Both the position numbers and the translations under genes were made by a program. Positions 49,901 to 61,500 of a stretch of 64,000 bases of DNA are shown piece by piece (within the stretch, counting starts at the first letter, position 1; the number at the start of each line of letters is the position of its first letter). Origin of the DNA: Phytoseiulus persimilis (taxonomy: Eukaryota > Arthropoda > Arachnida > Mesostigmata > Phytoseiidae); NCBI GenBank assembly GCA_037576195.1, contig CM075104.1:19174211-19238210 (forward strand), given 5' to 3'. The notes below the pieces were generated by a model. That model had not been told where the DNA came from and did no database searches. It saw only the letters and a program-made list of their open reading frames with translations.

Positions 49901-52815
49901 CGTTCATCGAGCCCATTCTTTGCTGTTCACACGCTCCTTCTCTGGAGCTGGGAACGCTCGAAAATTCTTCGGTTCGTTTTCCGTCGTTTGCAAAAGTCGG
50001 CGGGCTCCCGTGCTCGTGTTCAAGCAGTCTGTACTTGCGATTTTTCCTTCTGTTCTCTCTCGCTCGCTCTCGCTCCCGTCCCGTTGTGCCTTGCGTTCGG
50101 CTCCTCTGGGAGAGCGACATCTCCCCTAGCCACCAACGCGAGTGGAGCATATAAGGGAAATTGGCGGAACAAGTTGGCTGAAGCCTTCCCTCTGTGTCTG
50201 CCTTGGAGAGAAGCAGCGGTGATGTAGAATGCAGATTTAGGAGAACGGTCCAACGGGGAAGAACTGCAAACAAGGATTCCGGAAGAAAAACACTTCCTGT
50301 GACATCGTTCGCATTAGGCTTCTTTCTGTTCGGCCTCCCAGATGCCGCTGTAAGAACAGCAACGGCGTTGACGGCCGCGGCGGCAAAGCAACACACGGAG
50401 ATTGAGTCCGTCAGCCATTCCGTCAATCGCCCCTAAACTGTTCCTGTGGAGTTCCCGTCCTCGGCGCTCGTTCTCGGTTTCGTTCCCCCTGCCTTCTGCG
50501 TCTGCATTCCGCTCTCAGTATCTCGGTAGGAAAGTAGGAGCAGGGCAGCTTTGGCCAGGAAGAAAGACGGCGTTTTCCGGCACGAAATCGAGATGAGTTT
50601 TATTCTCGGACGAGCCTCAACCATCCCGTCGGGGTCGAAGCCGGAGCCTCGCATCTCGCAACCATGCGGAGAAAGGTCCATCACGGCTGCGATGCTTGAA
50701 TCAGTCAATTTTTAGAGATGTTCAAGCAGCAACATATCTGGATGATCATCCGGAATTACGTTCGCTTTCGAATCGAAGGAAAAACCACATGGATCAAATC
50801 ACGATTGGTCCCTTCCCAGTACGGTCAGAAGTTCCCAGCGAAACGAGAGAATTTCGAAGCCCCAGCGATCTTGATGTATGAACAGCTCACGTGAGCCGTC
50901 ATGTTTTCCGGCTAGTTTCTGTTCGTCTTCCCGCCTCGTAATCCGCTGGTTAAGTTGAGCAGCAGAAGCACTCCGGAATCTCGTGCATCGCTGTCTGACT
51001 GGCTGTGCATTGCCAGATTACCATCACGAACAAGAAAAAAAAGCCGAGCGCACTTCAATCGAGGTCGATCCGAATTCTTCGGATTGCTGTGTTCAGAGAT
51101 AAGGAATCCGAAGTGAAAACATTCGAACAACAGCGGGCACTGGCGAGAAAGTGCTCCGTATCCGCCGATCGCTTCCACTGCCTCTCGGTTGTGGTATGAG
51201 ACTCTTCCCTGAGAGCCGAGAGAAGGTGGTCGACGTCTTTGTCGTAGTGGTTGTTAATGTTGTCGGGGATCTGATAACGCCAAAAAGCTTATGGAGTGCA
51301 CGAGCCATTCAGGATTCGCTCGTTGTTGATGTCCAACGAACGAACGGACCGGCAGAGCCGCGGACAGACAGACGAGCGAGAGAACGAACGAAGAAACGGA
51401 CGAGCAGGCGGACGGGCGTTCTTCGGCTTCTTCTTTTATTTTCAGAATGCGCTGCTTCTCAATGCTCAGACGGCAGGGGGACGGGAGGAGGCCTTTACGG
51501 AACTTCGCTGCTTGATCCATTCGCTTCACACCGCGAGCAAGGGCGCGAAACCAAAGCGACTTTGATATTGAAGGCGGACCTGTGCCTAAATTAAAGCGCG
51601 TAATGATTCCACGGTCCAACTCGGGCGGCTGGCGAGAGTTTCGTCAGTTTCGTTCTCTCTTTTGTTCAACGACGGGGAGTTCGCGGGCATGCGCGATCAC
51701 TTCAAAAGAAAAAAAGCCCAGAGTTCTCCCATCGTTCTCAAAGTTCCCCCTCTCTACAGCGAAGATGAACTCCAGATATGAGATCATCTTTGACTTCAAT
51801 TTCGGTTCCGGCGAGAGCTCTCACCGAAATCCCCGCCGAAACCAACGGAGCACCGGCCGGGTGGTTCTGCGCTCGTGTATTTCCGCCCCAAGATCCTGGC
51901 TGCGCACGACCGAGCTGCGGAGGGCTAGTTTTTTCGCAGAGGTGTGTCTGCTTGTGACAACATGGGGGCACGAGATTGAACTATGAGAACGGGAGACGAA
52001 AGATCAGACGGGAGGAAAAAAGGGATATACAAGTCGAGGGCGAGGGAAGACTGGGAGGAAGAGGTTGGCTAGGAGATATTTGCCGATCGGATCCGACGCT
52101 ACTCCATCATCCGAGCCTGACCGCCACCGGGCAATCTTTAAACTCAAAATTGAGCCTCTGATCCCCCGAGAACAGTCCACAGGCCTTTTACTCTTCTTCC
52201 TCGCGGCTCATCTTTATATTGCCTTTCCCTCCCGGATTGCCTCCAGGTGGAGGAGACGCTCACATCAAACTCTTTTCTCGCCTGCCTCTCGAAGCGTTTT
52301 GGCGGAAGGTCTTCAAGTTCATTAAATTAACTGATAACATCATTCTCTGCGCCAACCTTGGAACGTGATTATGGCTACCATCGAGAACAATGGAAACGTT
52401 ATCTCCGCGCGGGGGAACCGAGCCGCTTGTCTCCCAGCTGACTTCGGAGCTCGCCCGAGTTGGAGGTGAGCATGAATGATGTATTAGGTGACAACAAATG
52501 CGATCGGAATACGCGTTTCCGCTTTCCCTAACCGAGTCTAATGGTTTGCTCAATGGCTTCTTCGTTTTTTGCTGTTATCCACTCGAAGCACGAGCCAACT
52601 GCCATTCCCAGAGCCGACTCACGAGCACTGCTGCACGTTACGCATATCTGTTGGGAATGAGGGAAGAGACTCTGATGAGGAAACTTTTTGCTTGGAGTGA
52701 AACTTCGCCGGAAAAAAACCGGGGTCGTTTGGCACTATGACAAGCTACAGCATCACGGACTTGAGCATCGCTCGCTGTTAGCATCTACCCGTTAACATTC
52801 TAGAGAACCAACTCC
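46971..52815. other. Apparent non-coding stretch
   Basis: Overlapping frames up to about 175 codons (50426-49893, minus) lack motifs and are Arg/Ser/Leu-rich. A CATATAAGGG TATA-like match lies near 50148-50157 on the plus strand after a CT-rich stretch. No RNA gene is supported. Confidence 0.45.
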
Positions 52816-53568
52816 GTGATCCATTTGCCATGCCGCAGATTCTCTCCTGTCTCAGTTCATGATAATTCAGTATATCCGCTAACTGTAGGCCTCCTTAGCA
52901 CGAAGATGCTCTCAAACAACATGACATCACCGCTCGGAGCGGGAAAAGCTCTTCTCGACTCAAGAACGACTTGGAATGATCGTGTGAAAAGAAACCGCGA
53001 AATTGGATGTAGGAGCAGAGCACGAAATGAAAACGTGAAACAAAAGAAAACTCGGGATTCGTCGTCGGTTGTCGTCATCCTCGAGTTGAGCTCCTCTCTG
53101 AACTCTTTTCCAGTCGCTCCATCCGCCGACCCGCCACCCTCTCCTCGCTGGCTGCGAATGTGTGTTCTTCGTGTGCCATTCATTCATATTTTATTTACGA
53201 AGCCTAAAAACACGGGCTGTCTGCATCTGACGACGTGTAGAGACCAGCATAAGACGTTGGTGTCGCACAAACCATATTTACTCGCTCAGACAGTGTTCTC
53301 CAGGTGCCTGAATGAAGCGACGATTGTTTGTCACCGTGTCTGTATTTCTCTTCTTCTTTTTCGCCCTGATGGAATTCTTCCATCCGCTCGCGTCGCTCTC
53401 CGTCCCTTTATTCCGGGTTCGAAATGTAAAAACGGGAATTTAGGGATCATCTGCCCACATCGAATCAAAAACTGGAATCCATGTTCGATCTTTTTCTCCT
53501 GTTCCGGGAATTTAAGGATACTCGCAGAACAAGTTCAGGATCTCCAGATATCTGTCGGATGTATTTAG
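52816..53568 (+). other. Longest unassigned open frame, 250 codons
   Basis: It is statistically long for this base composition, but its composition (many Cys, Pro, Ser, Arg; no periodic pattern or motif) does not look like a folded protein. Part of the minus strand is open over the same DNA. I would not call a gene. Confidence 0.12.
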
Positions 53569-55083
53569 TTTCGCAAACGCGCCAGCTGTGTGGTTCCCCG
53601 GGGAACGGTCCAAGAAAACGTCGTTTGAATTTTGGGGCAGCTCAATCGCGAGATCAGTCCAAGAAGAAGATTCCCGATGACGTATGTTAGGCATTTGGTG
53701 TGATCAGGAGATCCCTCCTGCAAATGATCCGCGGGCCCTGATTCCTCTCCACGAAACGAACTGAAACCGCGCCTTGTCAATGAGTAATTTGGCGCGGTAG
53801 AAGGTCGGGCTTCAGACACTCCACTTACATCCCCTCTCCCTTGAGATCTTCTCCAAGATAAATGTACGCAGGTTCAGGAAATGTGGGCGAGCAGGCAAAC
53901 CGACCTGACAACTCTGTGGGAAGCTGGCCAAGAGCGTTGGCAAAGGTTCTCCTGTCATCACCAGTCTTCAGGGTATCCATCATGACCAACTCAGTGACTG
54001 GCTCGGAATCTCTCACCGAGACACTCTCAGCGACATATCGTCTCACGCCGAGCGGCCAGACAGACACACCGGATGAATACCGAGGGTGCCAGACTATTCG
54101 AGCTTGTGACTAGATTCATAGGTGGTGCCAGGTGCCGTCCAACTTAAATCCTTCGTGGAGGTGCCTCTGCGGCCGGCCGCGCGGACAAATGAGATAGCGG
54201 CTTGTGAATTAGTATTCCATTAGGCTGACCCAGTAATGCATTCGTTTGCAACTGACACTTGAGGCATACACGCTCTATTTAGCTCCGAAAATTCTTCCGA
54301 CTCCGATTCGGGTGCGATATCGAGACAGGCGACGAACACTGCTGGCTCAGTTCCTTGCGGCTTCCAGCTGATCCGACAACGATGAGTCCTCACATTCCCG
54401 GTCTCTGAACGGTGATAACATCGACTCGAGATCAGCGAAGGGTCTCCAACGAGCCGATCGATGCGAACGGTCGAGCTTCGTCGTGGTCTGGGTCAAAACC
54501 GAGCCTGAAAGTTAGAGCTGTAAGTTCTGGTATTTGCCGCTGGATCAGGCTTCGGAGTCGGAGCGAAACCTCGAACTCGTGGAGACCCGCAGAACTTCGT
54601 TACTTGAGAGCAGACGAGGGGAGCGGCGCGAGGAACGCTGCAACGCTCCGAAGAGGTTCATCGCATGAAGAAGGGGCCACGTACGGTGGTAATATTCTTC
54701 CGTATGAATAATTGACCCTACCGCCGAAGTGGTTGAATTCCGGGGAACAGTTCCTCAGCCGAATCCTCGAGCGTTGACCCGACGGGCTCTGAATCTCGAA
54801 TGAAAATCTGAATAAACTGTGCTCCTCATCCCGTATCGACATGAATGAAGCTGAATTGTTCCTCTAACATCGTGCAAGTGATTTCCACAGCCGAAACACT
54901 GCCGTTCCCTTTGCACTCCTCGACACTCTTGACACAATGGAGAAAACCTGATGAGCAAGATGCTGTTCGGCTTCCGACACATAGGGTTTGTGTGTCGGCC
55001 ACATTTTTTCCCCACAAAGAGATTAACGTCCGAGGCTATTGTGATAGAGCGACAGATAGAGAGCCCAGTGGGTCTCCTGTGTC
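53569..55083. other. Apparent non-coding stretch
   Basis: I see only short overlapping frames, and no recognised element. Confidence 0.5.
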
Positions 55084-55596
55084 CTAACACGTGTTCTCGT
55101 TGAGGTGTTGCTTCCTGTGTCGGGGTGTCTCGCTCGAGCTGTAGGCGGCTCTGTCTGTTCGTTTGGTTCCGATCGGGAGGTCCTCAGTCCCGTCTTCATG
55201 TTCAAAAGACGAGGCCGGTGGGTGGGGGATAGTGGCCTGAAGCCTTATGTGTGAGGCTGGAGTATGAGAGTGTGATCTGGCCAACCCTCTGTGGAGCCGC
55301 TCGCTTGCTCCTGCACCGGCTACCGCAGAGAGGGAGTAAGACGGCCCGTCAAGTCTGCGGGGTCGAGGGGTGTCACCGGCTGTCAAGTCAGCGGCTGACT
55401 TGGCCAATTTGAGGGTCGGTCGTGTCACGGCGATCGACGAAAGACGAAGAAGAACTGAAACGGAGACGACGGCAGCAGCGGGAGGAGAGTACGACGGAGA
55501 CGACAACGACCCAAGCATGACCGCGGCTTCCGAGCTCGACGTGTGAGCGATGTTAGCAAGTGAAGCTCGGAAACGAGGTGGGCAAATAGGCTCCAA
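55084..55596 (-). other. Candidate Ala/Ser/Pro-rich open frame (unrecognised)
   Basis: A minus-strand frame of 170 codons with G+C-rich third positions ends at TAG. An internal ATG (55518) is followed by Ser/Pro and then a hydrophobic AAAVVSVSVLL run that could pass for a signal peptide. The rest is Ser/Thr/Pro/Arg-rich and disordered, with a short acidic EHEDGTEDL patch. No domain is recognised. GC-rich DNA favours such frames. Confidence 0.2.
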
Positions 55597-58500
55597 GATA
55601 CATCAGGAGCGCGAGGGAGAAGACACTGAGAGTCGGATCGAGACAGGGGGGAACAAAGAAAAATATAATATTCTCCGAGTTCGGCTTAACAATGTTATTG
55701 TTCGCGATAAGACATTATCGGGCGATTATGCCCCTCGCAGTCTGTCGACACTGTTTGTGTCTTCTCGTCTTTCTTCGACGGAATATCCTCCCGTACATAT
55801 TTCGGAAGCTCCTGCACAAGAAAATGTGACACCAACGTCGAGAGCGAGGACCAGACAAGAATTCTGCCTATTCTGAGAATTCGCCGTTAGACGTCTTTGG
55901 GCGAGGATGAGAAGTGAGTGAGATCATGAGAATATAGAACATGAACGAAAACTTTTTAATTCGACGCTTCATGAAAATCGTGGGAAGTTGTTTTCGAATA
56001 TGCTGGGTTTCGTCGGAAGAGATGTACCGTGAATTTCGATCGCTCGGATTTCTCAAGTTGTTCGAAAGTTATTCCAGAAAAACTATTCCCCGTTTTCCGG
56101 AAGTCCAGGGAAAACGAACGCGACGGCGTCTCGTGGGTCAGAACTTCGAACGGGTTCTGGAAGCCGTCTGGATTCCGCGAATTTTTTCTTTTGTCGCCTT
56201 GCTCACGCGCCTCCGGAGCCGAGATATCCGCGATTGAATCTCATGCGAGATTAGTATGGCAATGGCCCAATATTACAAGAATATCGATGAACAAGCTCAT
56301 CGCACGGCGTCTAAGATTTTGAAAATTCGAGTGCCACGGAACCACCACACAATACCCACCTCAGGTCCTCATCGATAACCCGGCGAGTTTGGGGAGCGCC
56401 CCGGGCGTTGTTTGGTTGGATATGGAAACACAGTGGAGGTGTCTCTTCCCGTGTGAAAGTATGAGTCTACGTCCGCTCTACGGCTCGCCGAGGTGTCCGA
56501 CGGGCTTTTGTGCAGTGGGTAAAGTGACTTGGAGCCGAAACGCAGAGAAACGGAGCGACAGCTCGCAAGCGCATGGCGAGCAAAAGTGCTCCCTCGAAAG
56601 AAAAAATGAGGGAGGAAAAAGCCGCAAACGGACACCCACTCCTCCATAATGTACTCGCGCGCGGACCACTCGGCCGGCCTGTCTCTCCTCTATTCACGCC
56701 ATGCTTACGTATAATGGACTATGAGCCGGCAGAAGTACATACCACACAATGGACCCGTCTTTCTGCCTCACCTGTGTCTCCCAGCTCGTGGTGCGGGGCG
56801 TCTTCCTGTAACCGACCCGGCGGAGCGCCCGCCTGACCGGCCAACCAGGCGACCAACGACCCGAATTACGTCCCGGCGAGTCCGGACGTTCGCGTGCGCA
56901 GCGGATGCAGTCGGTCGAGGAGTTGTTCCCGCTGAAAAAGAAATTCCTCAGCGAATCCCCGCAGCAAACCTGGCCCGCACCGACATTCCGGGTGACTGTG
57001 TCGGTTTCCGCCAGTTGGTGCCGACCAGCGCCGCCGTGTCCACGGCCGAGAGACTTCTAACCTCTGGCGCAGTGCAGTTTTATCAAAGCGAAACGGCTAA
57101 TAATCTCTTCTTTCTCTCTCACTCTGCTCTAAGACTCTGCTTCAGAAGGAGGCGACGGGATCGAGGAGAGCGATTTCGACTGGAGAAGCGAAATCTTCCT
57201 CAAAATGAATAAACATCACAGTTCCCGACAAAGCAGCAGGGCTCTCTCCCCTCGAGCATGAAAGCGTTTCGTGTCACAGCACTCGGGCCACCCGGCTCGA
57301 GGGAACAACTGTTCCACCGATATTTCAATCAAACGACTTCAATAATGTTATTATTTTTACGTCACTTGGCCGCTGCTGGTGTCGGTGGGTGGCCACGGCG
57401 ACCTTAAACTCGATGTCAAAGGAACCCTTTGTTATTTTTCGATGCCGCACTGCCAAGAGAAAATCTCTCCTTCTCCGACTTCTATATCGCGATCGTTCGG
57501 CACACGTCTTTGATAAAAATCCCGATTACACCTACGTACGGGATCGGCTCGGTCTGACGTTTCTTTCCCACTCATGGTGAGCCGCTCTCCGAGCTGAGCA
57601 TGACAAGAAGGCCGCTGTCGAGCGGGGAGAAGGTGCGCATCGGATGGACTAGCTGCTTCGAGATTGATTCGAAAGGGTTCGCGGCTCTCAATGTGAGCCG
57701 CATGAAAGACCACCGCCTAGCCGGGTTTATATTTTCGGCCCGTTTGCCGCTCGGTCTCAATGCTGCTTAGCCGAGGAAAGACACATGCATTCCCCGACTA
57801 ACGGCAGTCCATTCATCTTGAGATCACCCGGTCTTCCCACTGAAGTACCGAGTTCATCCGTCAATTCATCCCTTTATTCTCCATCAATCCATCAATCCTG
57901 ATCTGTATCCTATTGTGAGAAATCGATTTTCTGTGACGGCAGCATGAGCGGCACTCCGATGCACTTTGTAGCGAATAGTTTCCCAGGTGCCATGTATCTT
58001 CACAGTCATCTCATCCTGTCATTCTTCCAGGTCCGTCTCGTTGTTCCACTCGCGCCGAGCTACTCGAGCGGGATCAGGCGCGGGGGATTGAGCTTTAAAC
58101 TTTGACACTGGCGGCTCGAGTCCGATCAGGCTCTCCCGCCTAACCAGACTCGCATCTGCATCGATCGTCGTGTCTTGACATGCGCCCAGTCCACAGAGAC
58201 AACGTAGGGCACCGCTTTGTGCGCACTGGGAGCCCATTTGCTTGGATGGGCACGGCTCGATTCCCAACTAATTCCGGCTGGTGATCTGAGTCGGAGGCAT
58301 CGGAACAGACCGATGGATCCAGCGTTCAAACCAAGACCTGTGCACGTCCCAGACGTTTTGCAGCGAGACGCACGCATTCTCGCAAACCCGGACCTCGGTT
58401 CTCGTCTGCGGTCCGTCCAGTGCGCCGAGATGCTCTCGTGACCTTCCGAATCGGGGTCCGTCCCCCAGGGTGCCGGAAAACCTTTTTTTTTTTCTCGCTA

Positions 58501-61500
58501 AAGCTGCGAAAAGGCTCAACGCGGACGCCTGACCAGTTTCGGGACTCATTCTCGGTGGAATCACCTTTCGAATCAAATGATGTTTTTTCGGGACGACACG
58601 CGTGAAATCCTCCCGTGAGAGTCACATCAATCCCCAGCTGACCCGGAGCTTCGGGGCTCCGGGTTCGCTGCCGGATTTTCCGGAGATCACCGAATCTAGA
58701 ACTCGGAGCGACTTCAGAACGGAAACGAGTGTTCTTCGAGCAGGAGGTTTAGGAGAGAGACCGCGGAGATTCGCGAGTCGAGTAGTCATTCGAGATACAG
58801 ATGTGCACCATAAGGCGACAGACGGACACGCGGATGATGAGGAAGAGGAGATTCCGGTGGCTTACTCGTTTGAAACAAAGGCCCCGTCTCCACCGGGCTG
58901 ATATATACAGCACATTAGACGAAGGATTTCAGCTGATTGAAAGGGGAGTTGAAAAAGAAAAATGTCCTCGGAATCCATCTTTGCTCGAGCCGAGCAACGC
59001 CTGGTACGTTGTCGACCGAGGGCAAGAAGTCAGTTCCCGCTGTCTGGAGAACGTTGACTTTCCACAGAGTGCGATATTTTTACTCTCGATTCGAGTGGGA
59101 TGTCCCAGATTTCTGCACACTTCATATCCTACAACAACAATTGTCCAGCGATTCGAAACCGGACAGAGAAGATGAGTCCAGTGACGAATGATTCCGCCTC
59201 GTCAGGCTGTGCGTGAACTCCTGACATTGGCTCGGGATATCTCGGCTCACTCAGGCGGATGGGCCCGAGGCATGCATTCCGTGGGAAAAGGGAGCCTACT
59301 GCATTCCACTGTTCAAGAATGGAGCGACGCAACGAGCCGAAAGTGGTAGGTACCGTCCGCCGCGCTGAGAAACAGAAGTCGCAGAATGAACCTTCCGATC
59401 AGGCTCTCCGCATTCACAGATTTTCCCCATCTGACCACTTTCATCCTCCAATGTTCAACTCTAACAGCGAAGACGCGAGGGGCTCATCACGACGGAAGGT
59501 CCAGGATCGCCGAAGCTAAGACTCACGGGGGCTGGCTCGACGAGAGAACGAATGCGGGGAGAACGGGCGCACCGTCCTTCTCTAAACGTGTTCGCAGCTG
59601 TTGCGAGCCTCTTCCGTTCTTCTTTTCCTCGCCCTCTTGTGCTGGTTGGTAATAAGTGGTAGACGGTGGTGGTCGTGGTGGCGGGGGCGATGGTAGGGTG
59701 CGCAAACCCGACGTTAACGAACGTTGCCGGAGCACCAGTTGAACTACGTTTGCCAAACTGCCTGTATCGCTCGCTCTCACGCTCGCTAGTGCCAAACTCA
59801 GTGTGGAAACGGAATCATGAGGGCAGCGGACGGTGTATAAGGTATTTACGGGGGCAGGTGAGCAGCTGCCTTCCGGCCGATTAGCCTCTGATGTTCGGCG
59901 ACTCGGGACTCCAAGGGCCGAGCGATGAAGCGCGCCGCGGAATTCAACCGAGTTTCACAACACCATCTCCGCGGTCCGTTTCGCGGTGATGGAAAGTCGA
60001 AGCAGTTCTCGCAAATCAAACATTTTTTTCCAATCTAGTAGTGAGGCGCGCGGGCGGGCGGGCACGCACTACCGGAAAAAACCTCTCGCACTTCAACGCA
60101 CGGAGGCACGAACAACGCATGAGCATGGCTCGTAGGGAACCGGAAAAACCGCATTTTATATCGAGTAGTATCCATCGGAATCCAGAAATACAGACGTACG
60201 TCGAGAGAGAAAACGGCCGGCTCGCTGACCGCTCTGCTGGTTTGTTGGTCTCACTGGCGGAGCTTCGTAGGTTGCTCCGTTGGAACATCGGCGGCGAATG
60301 GAAATAAATTATACACGCTATTGGATGAGGAGTGGTAGAGGAGGAGGAAGGCCACTATGGAAGGAGAAAAGAGCTGCCGCCGCTGGTGGTGATGTTGGCT
60401 AGTGGCGGTAGGAGAATCTACGCACAGCAGTCAGTTTGTTCTCTACGTAGCCAGGAGTCAGGAGTCGGCGATATTAGTCTGCTTCCCTGACTCACGTGAG
60501 AACGAAAGAACGTGGCCGCCGCCACCAGCAATCCAAGCATCTCGCCCTCCAACTGGCCACTAACGGTGAATCGTGGGGAAAAGTTCCCCCTCGTCTGTCC
60601 GTGATAGAACATTAAATTCGGCAACGAACGCAATACTTGTTCGCTGCGGCAGTTACTGTTCCGTCGGATGGTGCTCGAGGATATGAGTATGAACAACAAA
60701 ACAATTCAGGCGCCGCACTTCGATTCCGTCCAAACTGCCCTGTGCCTAGACCGTGTGGAGGAAGGCAGCGACCGCATCACCCCGGAGGGAAAGAAGACTC
60801 GGCGAGAAGGGGGAGAAACACTCCGAAGAGAGGAGGCAGCACGGCTGGAAAAGAGAAGCCGAGCTCGATACTTGCATTAGCAATCACAGCACAAAGGAGT
60901 ATGAAGCTATGATTCCACCGAAACCTGTTGCTCCCTGGCCCGCGACTCTGGCTCCGCCGCCGCTGACGACGACGAAGACCACGGGCCCTAATGGAAAACA
61001 AACGAACAGATGAAACTCGGCTGCATCGTGGACGTCCCACTGACTCTTTCATATAGAAATGTTGTGGAGGCAAAAGAAAGGAGAAAAAATGAGCGACTGT
61101 GATCATCTGGAGGCGTTCACAGCACCCAGTCGACCGCCTACGGTCGGTCCGTTGGCTATTAGTCACCGAGTCGCAGATGAACAAACTGGGATGTGTTGTG
61201 GGAAAACCGGCTCCTCTTCCATAGCTCTCTCTTTTTTTTCTCTCGTCTCGTCCATAGACTCTTCCTCGCGTTGACGTCGCGTGACGACGAGAGAGAACAA
61301 TCAGATTAGAGAAATGCTTCGCGATTGCCGTCCGACTCTCATGCTGCAAATGGCGTCCTAAATGATACAGATGATCCGTTTGGCAGGCTTCCAGGTCCCG
61401 GCACTCACCTGCAGCTTGACAAATTTTGACAGGTTGCTTCTTTCTCCTCTTCGGCTCCCTCTGCGCGGGAGCATGTATGCATTCTGGCGCAAAGCAAACC

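Noticed and set aside
60777-61349. 190-codon minus-strand frame
   Set aside because: An Arg-rich middle and T-rich end with no motif or splice context; likely compositional.
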